Notes: a model not told the origin generated them from the sequence alone. A stretch of DNA of 64,000 nucleotides from Candidatus Thorarchaeota archaeon (GCA_020348985.1 CP070761.1:947713-1011712), one strand, 5' to 3'; counted from the first letter of the stretch, positions 1-8,638 are shown. Numbers and translations: made by a program.

Positions 1-473
1 ATCATCATCTCCCTCGCATGTGCAACTTGGAAGTAAATGTCAGAGACCGGACTCCTGTTTAGCACGTGGTAGACGATTCTGTCAGCACACATCTTTGCAA
101 CGAGTGCTCTTCTGACTCTTTCCTGATCTTCATCTGAAAGCGATTTGTATTTGTCAAGTGAATTCTGAAGTAGAGTGAGGATGTCATCGGCGTAGGCAGA
201 GGCATTGTCTTCGACGTCCCCCCATACTGAGAGACCGACGCTAGTCTGGGCACCTTCTACTGATACCCGGACTGCCCCATCGCTTTCCGCAACCTTGGTA
301 TGGAACATCGCACTTCCTTCAAAGGTTTGACTCTCTGCCTCGCTATAATCAGTCAGCCGAACTCCTGGTTTCCGTGAAGCAGCGTACCAGGCTATCCTGA
401 AAACAACCGGCGGGTCCGGCTTGTCATACTCTAGCGTTCGGTCGACCTGGATTAGACTTTCGAGACCTTCCAT
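1..473 (-). CDS. Unrecognised protein, N-terminal 157 residues (runs off window)
   Basis: An open frame starts at the ATG at 473 and continues past the window start, so the C-terminus is missing. An in-frame TGA lies just upstream, and a GAGAGGG ribosome-binding site precedes the ATG by a short spacer. The visible residues form a soluble, mixed-charge protein with no membrane segment and no motif I recognise (for example RIAWYAASRKPG near residue 26, SVWGDVED near 82). It begins 29 bp after the SepSecS stop codon on the same strand, so it is probably the third gene of the selenocysteine operon. That position is the only hint at its role. Confidence 0.7.
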   Translation of the reverse strand, partial: MEGLESLIQVDRTLEYDKPDPPVVFRIAWYAASRKPGVRLTDYSEAESQTFEGSAMFHTKVAESDGAVRVSVEGAQTSVGLSVWGDVEDNASAYADDILTLLQNSLDKYKSLSDEDQERVRRALVAKMCADRIVYHVLNRSPVSDIYFQVAHAREMM

Positions 474-502
474 CGTCTTGCCCTCTCAGCGCTCGAAAGA
501 AA

Positions 503-1831
503 CTAGCTACTGAGTTCCTTATAGAGTTTGGCCGTGGCCCCTTCTACGTCGTTCTTTGTCACTCCGATAGCCGCATTCATGACAATGTAGCTATGAGGAT
601 AGTGGTCCACGCAGGAGCCTTTCTCACCCAGCGCAATTGCACGCGGCCCTGTGACTCTTCGGTTGAAGAGTCGGGAGCCAATTTCATGTGCATCAAGTCC
701 ATCCAAGGTCATTGCGTAGGCTACAGGGTTCGAGACAGAGAGTACGCGTTGTCCAACTGAGGATGCGATTACGTCAAGCTTCTCTCCCAACAGACCAAAG
801 TTTGACTTCTGTTCTTCTCTCATCGTCCTGTATTTCTCAAGGCCGATTAGGAGGAGTGAAGCCAATGTCTGCACAATCGGGGCTGCACTAGCCCTTCCAG
901 CATAGGTTTCCGCAATTGATGTGATGGTTGACTCCTTTGGTGATACAACAACGGATCCACCAACAGGTGTCAAGAAGTTCTTGTCAGAGCTCTGGACAAT
1001 CGCATCAACCCTTCCAGCATCGATGGAGGTCATTACCTCTCGCATAACATTCTCAGACTGTACACCGTAAGCGTTGTTCACAACTAGGGGTACATCTCGA
1101 TCTGCACAAAATCTCGCAATAGTCTTGACAGGATCCATCGCCCTCGGAGGGAAAAATGTCGTTGTGGCTAGTACTGCGTAGTTCTTCGTCCGGGACATCT
1201 TGTTCTCAAGATCGCTCATGTCAACATTCACAGAATCATCTTCAATAATGGTAGCTACTGGAATCTCATCAAGTCCAGCTAGTGCAATCCCTCTCTTCGG
1301 AGATGTATGATCAATCCTTGGATAGAGAACACAACGAATGTTCTCATCCCTTCTTAGACTAGCGAAAATGAGTCCAAGAGCCATTCCTGTGGCGAGCGGC
1401 AAAACAATCCCGTCGCGGACATTCGGAAGACCAAGCTGACGTATTGCATCCAGACTAATTCGATTTGCGAGGACTTGCATCTCGCTTGCACCTGCTGCTT
1501 TGGGCTGTGGTGCATTAAGATGTCCACTTCGTCCGATCCCATGATTGAATCCACTTGATAGACGTTCAACTAGTGGCGATGCAACTCGTCCTTCACGTTC
1601 CCCGACTCTCACTGCCTTTGGGTCTTTGTCAGAATCCATCGAAGAGAGGAACTGGAGCAGCATCTCGACCTGACTATCGGAGAATGGTTTCTCAGGAAAC
1701 CTTTTCCTGTTGAGTAGGTCCTTGATTGGTCCAAGTAATGCATCCAGAGTTGTGCCTCCACGTCGTGCGATGCTCTTGGGTATAACGTCTGAAAGTTTCT
1801 TCTTGATTTCATCGTCCAAATTGAAGTTCAA
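503..1831 (-). CDS. spcS: O-phosphoseryl-tRNA(Sec) selenium transferase (SepSecS)
   Basis: A PLP-dependent enzyme that converts O-phosphoseryl-tRNA(Sec) to selenocysteinyl-tRNA(Sec) using selenophosphate, the archaeal/eukaryotic route. The 442-residue length fits the family. The phosphate-binding segment GRSGHLNAPQPKAAG is at 100-114, NNAYGVQS at 252-259, and the PLP lysine sits in DKNF at 283-286 (K284), followed by TPVGG. The start is not ATG: TTG at 1831 abuts a GGAGG, and a second TTG at 1819 has better spacing from it. The gene overlaps the end of selB by 23 bp, implying translational coupling. Identity is near certain; the exact start is not. Confidence 0.95.
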   Translation of the reverse strand: MNFNLDDEIKKKLSDVIPKSIARRGGTTLDALLGPIKDLLNRKRFPEKPFSDSQVEMLLQFLSSMDSDKDPKAVRVGEREGRVASPLVERLSSGFNHGIGRSGHLNAPQPKAAGASEMQVLANRISLDAIRQLGLPNVRDGIVLPLATGMALGLIFASLRRDENIRCVLYPRIDHTSPKRGIALAGLDEIPVATIIEDDSVNVDMSDLENKMSRTKNYAVLATTTFFPPRAMDPVKTIARFCADRDVPLVVNNAYGVQSENVMREVMTSIDAGRVDAIVQSSDKNFLTPVGGSVVVSPKESTITSIAETYAGRASAAPIVQTLASLLLIGLEKYRTMREEQKSNFGLLGEKLDVIASSVGQRVLSVSNPVAYAMTLDGLDAHEIGSRLFNRRVTGPRAIALGEKGSCVDHYPHSYIVMNAAIGVTKNDVEGATAKLYKELSS

Positions 1832-3203
1832 CCTCCTTCAAGCTAGCAAATACGACCTCTTCTCCTACAGTAATCGGGCTATCAAATGAAGCGGCTATTA
1901 CTCCACGAGTGCCAAAGGGTTTCAGGAGCAATCCGTAGGCACCGTCGCGACTCTCAACTCTTGAGCCGACAAGCATTGCAGCGCTCTTGTTTGAATGCGC
2001 CAAACCCTCAAGCAATACATCGTTCTCTCTGACTCGTGAGACCTGTCCTCGTCTCTCACTTCTAAGATGCAGTCTTACTGAATCCGGAACTTCAGCCACT
2101 TGCCCAGAGGCCACAATCCGCATGTTTGTAGGAGGAAGGTCTGTACGAAGCAGCAAGACCTTCATACCTTTCTCGACAGCGACCTTTCTCTGGAGGAGAA
2201 GAGCTGCTGAGAACTCCGATTCAGTTGTCAATTCAGAGATGACTGCTTTGCCATCATCAATTGCAAACGGAACCAACTCCGCGGTTAAGGTGGGCATTCC
2301 TACCGTGGCGCTCACGTTCATTCGATAGGTGATCCGCCCGCGATACAGAGGATTCAGCTTGAGGTCAGCTATGATTCCTGAGGTGTTTTGTAACTGACCA
2401 TTCACACAGACATAATCTCCGCGACTAACTAATTTCGAATCGATCTCTGGAACGTTAATTCCGATTCGATCGCCCGCCTTGGCTTCTTCTCTGCTTGTGC
2501 CGTACGTCTGGATTGCTCGCAATCTGGCGGTAGTGCCTTGGGGAAGAATTTGTACAGTATCTCCCACAGAAATCCTGCCTCTTAGAACGGTCCCAGTCAG
2601 AACAGTTCCATGTCCTCTCACGTTGAAAGAATGGTCAACTGGCATGAGAAAGAGTGCCTCTGTGTTGCGTACTATGGGGCGAATTACATCGAGAAGGGTG
2701 GCTCGAAGCTCTTCGATTCCCTTTGATTCTGCCGCTGAAACACCTACATACTTGACGGTCTTGAAGCCGACCCCATCGATAATACCTTCTACTTGTGCTT
2801 TTACTGCGTCCAGACGGTCTGAGTCAACTAGGTCAGTCTTCGCAATGACCACAACAACAGTCTCGATGCCCATTGCCCTAAGCACCACGATATGCTCACC
2901 AGTCTGGACCTGAGGACCCTGATCAGCTGCAACAACTAGAATGGCAGCGTCGATGATTCCCGCTGATGCCACCACACTCCGAATCAGATCAGCATGTCCA
3001 GGAGCATCGACTAGGGTCACAAGATATTCTTCTAGCACGAACATAGTGAATCCAAGATCAATAGTGATGCCTCTCTCCTTAGCTTGCGGATGTTTGTCAA
3101 GGCCGGCAGTTGACACCTTTTCACTCAACACTCGAGCTAGTTCGGTCTTACCATGATCAATGTGGCCCATCAGACCTATGTGAACAGGAATTAGGTCTTG
3201 CAT
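1809..3203 (-). CDS. selB: Selenocysteine-specific elongation factor SelB/EFSec
   Basis: A translational GTPase that delivers Sec-tRNA(Sec) to UGA codons. The G1 motif GHIDHGKT is at 13-20. The segment KHPQAKERGITIDLGF (37-52) is the EFSec-type switch region and differs from EF-1A. G3 is DAPGH (66-70). G4 reads AKTD (121-124) instead of NKxD. EF-Tu-like domains 2 and 3 and a short domain 4 fill the 464 residues; there is no long bacterial winged-helix C-terminus, so recruitment of any SECIS element must differ from the bacterial mode. First gene of the Sec operon, with a TATA-like element about 35 bp upstream of the ATG. Confidence 0.95.
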   Translation of the reverse strand: MQDLIPVHIGLMGHIDHGKTELARVLSEKVSTAGLDKHPQAKERGITIDLGFTMFVLEEYLVTLVDAPGHADLIRSVVASAGIIDAAILVVAADQGPQVQTGEHIVVLRAMGIETVVVVIAKTDLVDSDRLDAVKAQVEGIIDGVGFKTVKYVGVSAAESKGIEELRATLLDVIRPIVRNTEALFLMPVDHSFNVRGHGTVLTGTVLRGRISVGDTVQILPQGTTARLRAIQTYGTSREEAKAGDRIGINVPEIDSKLVSRGDYVCVNGQLQNTSGIIADLKLNPLYRGRITYRMNVSATVGMPTLTAELVPFAIDDGKAVISELTTESEFSAALLLQRKVAVEKGMKVLLLRTDLPPTNMRIVASGQVAEVPDSVRLHLRSERRGQVSRVRENDVLLEGLAHSNKSAAMLVGSRVESRDGAYGLLLKPFGTRGVIAASFDSPITVGEEVVFASLKEVELQFGR

Positions 3204-3237
3204 GTCAACTCAGTGTGCCATTCTCATACTCTTCTCG

Positions 3238-3247
3238 GATAAAACCT
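3238..3247 (-). promoter_or_regulatory. TATA-like promoter of the selB operon
   Basis: On the minus strand this reads GGTTTTATCC, 35 bp upstream of the selB ATG, and predicts a start of transcription near 3213. The facing gene at 3300 has its own TTTATTG element near 3270, so the two genes appear to be divergently transcribed from closely spaced promoters. Confidence 0.5.
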
Positions 3248-3299
3248 TGGTCTATGGTATGGAGTGTGGTTTATTGGGAACGTTACAGAACCTGTGGAT

Positions 3300-3710
3300 A
3301 TGGTATCAAGGTCTCTAGAGAAGATGATGCTTATTGCCATTGGCCTGACCACCGCGGTTGTGGTTGGTGTGCCGGTTGTCCTATTCGCAATGGACACAAT
3401 CGGAAGAACACTAGGAACCGAGGCCGCAGACGCATTCGCGAAAGTCGTCTATAACCAAACAGCACTTGTTGATGAGGGACATATCAGCCAATCTGCCGTG
3501 GAAGTCGATGTTCCAGCTGATGTGGTAGTTTCTGCACACGCATCTGAGCTGACAATCTCTTTCATGCAGGAAGAAACAGTAGTGGCGAGTTGGTCAGAGA
3601 CCTACATACATGACATAGAATTGGTCAGCCCACACGGACCCGGAGTCTATCATCTTACCATAGAGATAGTAGAGGATGTCTTGGAGATTGCATTTATAGC
3701 TGTTACTTAG
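3300..3710 (+). CDS. Pilin/archaellin-like single-pass protein
   Basis: 136 residues. A basic N-terminus (MVSRSLEK) is followed by about 22 hydrophobic residues ending VVLFAMDTIG, then a soluble region of about 100 residues rich in beta-type sequence. This resembles class III signal peptides of archaeal type IV pilin-like proteins, but I cannot point to a certain prepilin cleavage site, so a simple membrane-anchored extracellular protein is also possible. ATG 3300 lies about 27 bp after a TTTATTG box, consistent with a leaderless transcript; an in-frame ATG at 3264 lies upstream of that box and is less likely. Divergent from selB. Confidence 0.65.
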   Translation: MVSRSLEKMMLIAIGLTTAVVVGVPVVLFAMDTIGRTLGTEAADAFAKVVYNQTALVDEGHISQSAVEVDVPADVVVSAHASELTISFMQEETVVASWSETYIHDIELVSPHGPGVYHLTIEIVEDVLEIAFIAVT

Positions 3711-3804
3711 TTCTGCTGTTGTAGAATGACGGATACGCTACGCAACGTTTTTAATGGCATCTCTGACTTTCGGCCTCCACAACGTCACTGACGAGGTCCG
3801 CAAA

Positions 3805-4848
3805 ATGGGTGAGGATACAGAGACTCCTGCTGCCGAAGAAGAGGAGGAGGAAATGCCTGACTCAGAGGAGGATGTTGAATCCATAGAGACCCCCACCGAA
3901 GACGCTCGAAGATTCAATATCAAGGGCCTTCTAATTAACATCCGGATGTTTCGAAGGATCGTTCAGGTCCTGTTCATTCTTTTCATCAACGCCTACATCT
4001 TCGGAGCATGGTTTGGTCAAGAGCAGATCACAGCATTCTGGACCGAGTTCGCAAAGATACTACCTACTCTGCCTATAATCGCTCCACTTGAGGCCCCATT
4101 GGCGGTCATTGCAGGTTCTTTCGACACGCTCAACCGAGAGCTGACGTCTGGATTCTTCCCGTTCTTCACGCTCGGTGCGATGGTCATAATACTGACAATA
4201 CTAGGCCGAGTCGGATGTGGATGGGTGTGTCCCGTTGGAACCTTCCAAGACTTTGCGACTCTTCCAAAGCGCAACAAATCACGACCGGCACCGGGAACCG
4301 AGAAGGAGCTAAGGCGTGTAAAACTCTACATCTTCGTCATTACGATGTTCATGTCAGCTTGGGTAGCGGTCAGTACGGTTTTGGGCACTGATGAGTCTAT
4401 ACGGAACGCCCTTGGAATATTCGCGGATTCTGGATTCAATCCACTGAATCCGGCTTACATAATATTCTATGAATTCCTTCAGTGGAATTGGCCTTTCAGT
4501 ATTGATACTCTCTGGTACTTCTCAACGTGGGGAACTGTATTCTGGCTTCAGATCGTGTTTGTAGCACTAGTACTGGCAATTTCTTATTGGTACCCAAGAT
4601 GGTTCTGCCGTTGGCTTTGTCCGGCAGGGTGGCTATACGGATTCTTCTCAAGAGATGCGCTTGTCGGCATCGGTCGAAATCCAGCCAGGTGCACTCCCGA
4701 CACTTGCAGCAAATGTGAAGAAGTCTGCCCTATGAATATCAGAATCAGAAGATTCCCCTATCAGCATATGTACAGCCCTGATTGCATAATGTGCCTGGAT
4801 TGCAAGAGCCATTGTCCAAACGGTGCCATCGAGATACGATTCTCATAA
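3805..4848 (+). CDS. NapH/MauN-type polytopic membrane [4Fe-4S] ferredoxin
   Basis: A membrane protein expected to pass electrons between a membrane donor and a periplasmic or cytoplasmic oxidoreductase. An acidic N-terminal region (many Glu) precedes several membrane segments. The two loop motifs typical of the family are present, GCGWVCPVG and CRWLCPAGW, and the C-terminus carries two [4Fe-4S] sites, CSKCEEVCP and CIMCLDCKSHCP. A TTTTTAATGG promoter element at about 3745 argues for the ATG at 3805 (347 residues) over the in-frame ATG at 3754, which lies too close to it. The redox partner is unknown. The next gene is a convergent ModE-like regulator. Confidence 0.85.
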   Translation: MGEDTETPAAEEEEEEMPDSEEDVESIETPTEDARRFNIKGLLINIRMFRRIVQVLFILFINAYIFGAWFGQEQITAFWTEFAKILPTLPIIAPLEAPLAVIAGSFDTLNRELTSGFFPFFTLGAMVIILTILGRVGCGWVCPVGTFQDFATLPKRNKSRPAPGTEKELRRVKLYIFVITMFMSAWVAVSTVLGTDESIRNALGIFADSGFNPLNPAYIIFYEFLQWNWPFSIDTLWYFSTWGTVFWLQIVFVALVLAISYWYPRWFCRWLCPAGWLYGFFSRDALVGIGRNPARCTPDTCSKCEEVCPMNIRIRRFPYQHMYSPDCIMCLDCKSHCPNGAIEIRFS

Positions 4849-4854
4849 AACGGG

Positions 4855-5223
4855 TCAGCGGGACTCTTGAACGACTCTCTCAAAGTCATTCTGCACTTTA
4901 GAGTAGAGCTCCATTAGCTTGATACCGAGGACGGTGACAACGGCCCCTCCACCCCCGATTGCACCACCCTTGCGCGTATCAAGGAGTCGTTCACCAAGCT
5001 TCTCTTCGATTCCGCGTACAACACCCCAAGCGTATCGATACGACATCCCTAGTGCTTTGGCACCTTCCGTGATAGTGCCGGCCTTCTGAATGCTCTTCAG
5101 AATGGCAAAGGCGCCGGGTCCAAAGACATACTCATTCTTGTACTCCAACCAGAGCTTCCAGTTAGGTCTAAACTTCTCCTTGTACATCCTTGCGCCACTC
5201 ATTATGTCATCCCCCACGAGCAA
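4855..5223 (-). CDS. ModE-like N-terminal winged-helix regulator
   Basis: A 122-residue DNA-binding protein matching the LysR/ModE N-terminal helix-turn-helix family. Its core is FAILKSIQKAGTITEGAKAL followed by GMSYRYAWGVVRGIEEKLG, then the family's glycine-rich wing (RKGGAIGGGGAVVTVLG). There is no C-terminal molbindin domain, so molybdate would not be sensed by the usual ModE domain. Starts at 5223 or at the ATG at 5202 are possible. It is tail-to-tail with the membrane ferredoxin gene. A link to Mo/W metabolism is inferred from the family; MobA is elsewhere in the window. Confidence 0.8.
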   Translation of the reverse strand: MLVGDDIMSGARMYKEKFRPNWKLWLEYKNEYVFGPGAFAILKSIQKAGTITEGAKALGMSYRYAWGVVRGIEEKLGERLLDTRKGGAIGGGGAVVTVLGIKLMELYSKVQNDFERVVQESR

Positions 5224-5262
5224 GCGTTTGACAAGAGGGGCAGCTAGGCGGCGTTGATCGGA

Positions 5263-5517
5263 CTAGGGCCCCCAGCGCATCCGTTCTGCCTTCGTGTCTT
5301 TCTTGAAGACCTTCTTGACTTTCTTCCAATGTTCCTGACAAAGATACTCCTTCCTAGATCTAGAGTCCTTGATTCTTAGACCGGATTTGGCGATGCTCTC
5401 TGATATTCTAACAGTCGCCATGGCTTTCTTGGACGGGTTCTCACAACCCACAATACTGCAGGTCTTCTTGCTCTCCGTGGACAATTCACACACTTCGCCT
5501 GTTGAGCTTGATGACAC
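5263..5517 (-). CDS. Small putative zinc-binding protein, unknown function
   Basis: Up to 84 residues, strongly basic in its second half. Candidate metal ligands are C20, C25, C60 and H63 (CSIVGC and CQEH contexts), consistent with a compact zinc finger. I do not recognise the family. The frame opens at GTG 5517, but a TTATAAT element overlaps that position (about 5519-5526), so the GTG at 5493 is a plausible leaderless start, which would keep all four candidate ligands. It follows the AIR-synthase-like gene on the same strand after 21 bp. Confidence 0.55.
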   Translation of the reverse strand: MSSSSTGEVCELSTESKKTCSIVGCENPSKKAMATVRISESIAKSGLRIKDSRSRKEYLCQEHWKKVKKVFKKDTKAERMRWGP

Positions 5518-5538
5518 ATTATAACATTGACGGCCAGA

Positions 5539-6534
5539 CTAAAACTCATTCTTGCTGCGTGGGGTCAACACAGGTCCTCTTGAGAAGTCGAACATAACTC
5601 GCTCTTCGCGGCCCATTCTTAGTCGCAGCGAAGGGGCCTCATCTATGGTGCCAATGACACACATCTTCATCTGATAATCGGACACTAACTGAGAGACTTC
5701 ACCGAGGGAGTCTTCTGGAACCGCCAACAAGAATCCCAGGGAAATGAACATTCTGAGCCAATCCTCGAGTGAGATCTCAGAAGGACATGATTCCCTCACG
5801 GCATCCAGATCCACTACTCCACCCTTTCCAGAGTATTCGACAAGCATTCCCGCTGTGCCGATCATTCCTGCGACAGAAACATCTTTGGCGGCATTCAGAA
5901 GGTGTCTACACGCCAGGATCTCCATTATTGATAGCCTAGAGACGACATCATCCTCACTTCTGTCTGTGACCGAGTCCCATCCAAGTTTGTAACTACTTCC
6001 ACGGTGGCCTACCCTGTCAAAAATCAGAACTAGCCTATCACCAGTCACTGCACCTCCAGCAGTAAGCATGTCGTCCTTCTTCACCGTACCAGTAGCAGAA
6101 CCCACAACATAGGTCGAATTGGCCCACGGATTTGTATGGCCGCGGACAATCGGAACTCTGAACTTGTTCGAGCCTTCAATAAGGCCATCCAATAGCTCCT
6201 CACCAACTGCTTCATCAGAATAGGAGAGCGCAACAGCGAATGAGGTAGGAACTCCTCCAGCTGCGTAGATGTCCATTACACTTGCAAGAACAACGTTGAA
6301 ACCTGCGGCCTTTGGATGATTCAAGCATAGCTCCTCGATGATTGCATCAGTCGTGAGCAAAATGACTTCGTCAGAGTTGGTACGAATGGCAGCGGAGTCT
6401 TCACCCAGCGAGTGCGGCTGATCCCCTTGATATGATGATAGCCGAAGCTTGCTAATGATTTGAGGTAATACGAACTTCCTTGTGATGCCTTCATAGCTGT
6501 GCAATAGGCGAACAATTTCATCAAGTGAGCTCAT
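5539..6534 (-). CDS. AIR synthase-related protein, methanogenesis marker 2-like
   Basis: A PurM/SelD/ThiL-superfamily ATP-binding protein of 331 residues. The opening IVRLLHSYEGITRKFVLP resembles the start of methanogenesis marker protein 2, and GEDSAAI with LTTDAI supplies the superfamily's ATP/Mg-binding acidic residues. The next conserved block is ASVMDIYAAGGVP. The reaction is not known. Because Sec genes lie 2 kb away, SelD was considered, but the N-terminal Cys/Sec-x-x-Lys catalytic segment of selenophosphate synthetase is missing. ATG 6534 is preferred over the adjacent TTG at 6537. Confidence 0.75.
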   Translation of the reverse strand: MSSLDEIVRLLHSYEGITRKFVLPQIISKLRLSSYQGDQPHSLGEDSAAIRTNSDEVILLTTDAIIEELCLNHPKAAGFNVVLASVMDIYAAGGVPTSFAVALSYSDEAVGEELLDGLIEGSNKFRVPIVRGHTNPWANSTYVVGSATGTVKKDDMLTAGGAVTGDRLVLIFDRVGHRGSSYKLGWDSVTDRSEDDVVSRLSIMEILACRHLLNAAKDVSVAGMIGTAGMLVEYSGKGGVVDLDAVRESCPSEISLEDWLRMFISLGFLLAVPEDSLGEVSQLVSDYQMKMCVIGTIDEAPSLRLRMGREERVMFDFSRGPVLTPRSKNEF

Positions 6535-6563
6535 CAACGATTACCTGACTACAGAATATGAGG

Positions 6564-6689
6564 CTAAGGCGGACCCAGGAAACCAAGAGCAAAGGCGGCC
6601 TGACCCAGTATGACACCTATGCCTAGGAGTGACATTCCCACCATGAAATAGATGAGTGCTTTCATCTCTGGGCGGATTTCTTCCAGCAA
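6564..6689 (-). CDS. Predicted 41-residue single-pass membrane protein
   Basis: A short frame from TTG 6689 (or ATG 6665, 33 residues) to TAG. A charged start (MLEEIRPEMK) is followed by about 25 hydrophobic residues rich in Gly, Met and Leu, ending in GPP. It lies in an otherwise empty 240-bp space. A CTATAAGC promoter element sits about 45 bp upstream and a weak GGTGTG precedes the TTG. It resembles small accessory subunits of membrane complexes in general form only; I do not recognise it. Confidence 0.4.
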   Translation of the reverse strand: MLEEIRPEMKALIYFMVGMSLLGIGVILGQAAFALGFLGPP

Positions 6690-6728
6690 TTGTACACACC
6701 TTGCCTATCTCCGAATCCTGCGCGTCAT

Positions 6729-6736
6729 GCTTATAG
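6729..6736 (-). promoter_or_regulatory. TATA-like element upstream of the 41-residue membrane protein
   Basis: CTATAAGC on the minus strand, between the zinc-ribbon/coiled-coil gene and the small membrane protein gene. It supports a separate transcript for the small gene and possibly for the AIR-synthase-like gene downstream. Confidence 0.4.
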
Positions 6737-6778
6737 ACGTTACGGGATGGACCCGCGTGCTACAGGGCTTCCGAGCTA

Positions 6779-7564
6779 CTATGATTGAACATTCTCAAGA
6801 ATCTGAACTAGTTGAAGCTCACTCTCAGAGAGGATTCCTATTGACCTCATGAGATTCGCCCTAGATTGATCGTAGGCTGACATAGCTAGGTCGCCGATTC
6901 GATGCTTTGCATCGAGACGATCCTTGTCACGAAGAAACCGCTTACGGGCATCTTGGACACCCTTCAACCACTTCTTGACGAGATTGGTTGATCGTTTCAG
7001 GTCTCCCTTCAGTTTCTTGAGTGACTTCTTTGTCTCCTTTTTCTCTTCTTGTGTGTCCTTGGGATCCTTCGATTCTCTTATGTTATCCAGTCTCTCCATC
7101 TCTGCTTCTTGTTGACTAAGTAAGCGTAGGAGTTCTTCAATCCACAATTCTCCTTTGAAGGAGCCAAGCACTTTCTTTCTCGCTTTGATATCCTCGAAGA
7201 GAAGACTGAGCTTCTCCGCCCTGGCAGCAAGCTGTTTCTTGTCAGACCGCTCAAGACGTAGAGCTTGTCTAGTTGCTTGTATCTGCTCAATCAGCCTCTC
7301 GAGCTCTCGATTCAGGACCACAATCTCAGCCCTCGCGAATAGAATCAACGATGAACGCTCGTCAATTGACTCAACCCTGAGACCGAAAATGTCATCGACC
7401 TGACCCGGATAGGATTGAAATGTTACTTCATCTTCGATTTCAGCAGTCGGAATGTCAGTCGAAACTTCTTCAGATGGAAATAGTCGTTCTCCGCATTCTC
7501 CACAGAATCTTGTATCTACTACTTCAGAGCCGCAAGATGGACATACAACCAGATTTTCGTCCAT
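6779..7564 (-). CDS. Zinc-ribbon plus coiled-coil protein, unknown function
   Basis: 261 residues. An N-terminal zinc ribbon (CPSCG at 8-12 and CGECG at 21-25) is followed by an acidic linker. From about residue 70 to 245 the sequence is heptad-like and highly charged, predicting a long coiled coil or helical bundle. No catalytic motif is seen. It could be a structural or adaptor protein; the family is not recognised. Confidence 0.75.
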   Translation of the reverse strand: MDENLVVCPSCGSEVVDTRFCGECGERLFPSEEVSTDIPTAEIEDEVTFQSYPGQVDDIFGLRVESIDERSSLILFARAEIVVLNRELERLIEQIQATRQALRLERSDKKQLAARAEKLSLLFEDIKARKKVLGSFKGELWIEELLRLLSQQEAEMERLDNIRESKDPKDTQEEKKETKKSLKKLKGDLKRSTNLVKKWLKGVQDARKRFLRDKDRLDAKHRIGDLAMSAYDQSRANLMRSIGILSESELQLVQILENVQS

Positions 7565-7635
7565 AATCCTAGGCCTTCCTGGATCTTCTCTGGACTGTTC
7601 GGACTACTGCACATCAATCTTTCTGGAAAATCAAC

Positions 7636-7953
7636 TCAAGTGAGCTGGGCCAACCGGGCGGCCGCTTCATCGAGCTTCCCCTTGGAAGTGACGATTGTGT
7701 CTGCGCCGTAATCGGGAAGGACCTTGAGCTCTTCGACAAGAAGGGCAATGGCCTTAATTGGATCAATCTCCTTCTTGTCAATTGAACCGTCCGGAAATGT
7801 AATGGAAGCCTCAATCCACTTCTCCTTGGTTTCGTCTACTGGAAACAGACAGTAGATGTAATCATCGTTGCCGCAAATGAAAGATGGGGTATGCTCCCAA
7901 GCCTGCGCAAGAAGTGCTCCGAAGGCCTTTGCGTTTTCAGCCTTGTCTGCCAT
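7636..7953 (-). CDS. Small acidic hypothetical protein
   Basis: 105 residues, acidic and soluble, with no membrane segment and no recognised motif. The middle contains a beta-rich region (EASITFPDGSIDKKEID) followed by two predicted helices. Codon use looks like that of the neighbours. It lies alone between two minus-strand genes with 70-90 bp on either side. I do not recognise its family. Confidence 0.6.
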   Translation of the reverse strand: MADKAENAKAFGALLAQAWEHTPSFICGNDDYIYCLFPVDETKEKWIEASITFPDGSIDKKEIDPIKAIALLVEELKVLPDYGADTIVTSKGKLDEAAARLAQLT

Positions 7954-8043
7954 GTGAGGTTCCCTCGTGATTGCTCAACCAGAAGCACTCCACCTTATGA
8001 CCTTTTTTGCTGTCACCCAAGTCAAGCATTCCAAAGTTGAATG

Positions 8044-8616
8044 TTAAGGTCGATGCCAGACAAAAGAGTAGTATGCAATCTTGCCATTCTTCTTGACTGT
8101 GGCAATCATGAATTCCTTACGAACGCTGGTTGCAAGACGTCCTGCTCTTACAATATCTAACGGTACAACTCCGTCTCTTTGAGGAATAACATGGACAAGA
8201 AAAGGCGCGTGATCCCTTCCAGGACCTCGCTCGTAAACTGCAAAATCCGTGCCGAACTTCAGACCTGGACGTACCACGTATCCACGTTCCCGTAACTCAG
8301 AATAGACAAGGAGTCGTTCTTTAAAACTGTCAGACCTTTCAAGTCCTATACTTACGATCTCTTCCTCTGTGAGAGTTCTCTTTCTCTTCCTCTTTGGATC
8401 GTTTACTACTAGTCGTCCTTTTCTAGTCAGAAACGCGCACTCAAGAAGAGAAAGCTCCAATGGTTTGTCGAATTCGTGTGATTTTGGCTTCCTTATGCCG
8501 ACGGGTTGTCCAAAATAGCCGTCACGGTACAATAGCATCCCTTCTTCGGGATTCCAGACTATCGCGCGATCGTCTACAATCTCTGCTATTGCCACATTCA
8601 CAGAATCATTGGACAA
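8044..8616 (-). CDS. endA: tRNA-intron splicing endonuclease
   Basis: Cleaves bulge-helix-bulge motifs at intron boundaries of pre-tRNAs. The 190-residue length is that of the single-domain homo-oligomeric type. The catalytic triad is readable: Y128 in DFAVYERG, H136 in RDHAPFLVHV and K167 in SVRKEF. The start codon appears to be TTG at 8616. It is about 20 bp downstream of the DUF47 gene on the same strand. An intron-containing tRNA-Ser at 50.9 kb in this window is a natural substrate. Confidence 0.9.
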   Translation of the reverse strand: MSNDSVNVAIAEIVDDRAIVWNPEEGMLLYRDGYFGQPVGIRKPKSHEFDKPLELSLLECAFLTRKGRLVVNDPKRKRKRTLTEEEIVSIGLERSDSFKERLLVYSELRERGYVVRPGLKFGTDFAVYERGPGRDHAPFLVHVIPQRDGVVPLDIVRAGRLATSVRKEFMIATVKKNGKIAYYSFVWHRP

Positions 8617-8638
8617 TGACGTACACCAGCTTGCCGAA

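Noticed and set aside
5539..6534. Selenophosphate synthetase (SelD) beside the Sec operon
   Set aside because: Same superfamily, but the N-terminal Cys/Sec-x-x-Lys catalytic segment is absent and the N-terminus matches marker 2 better.
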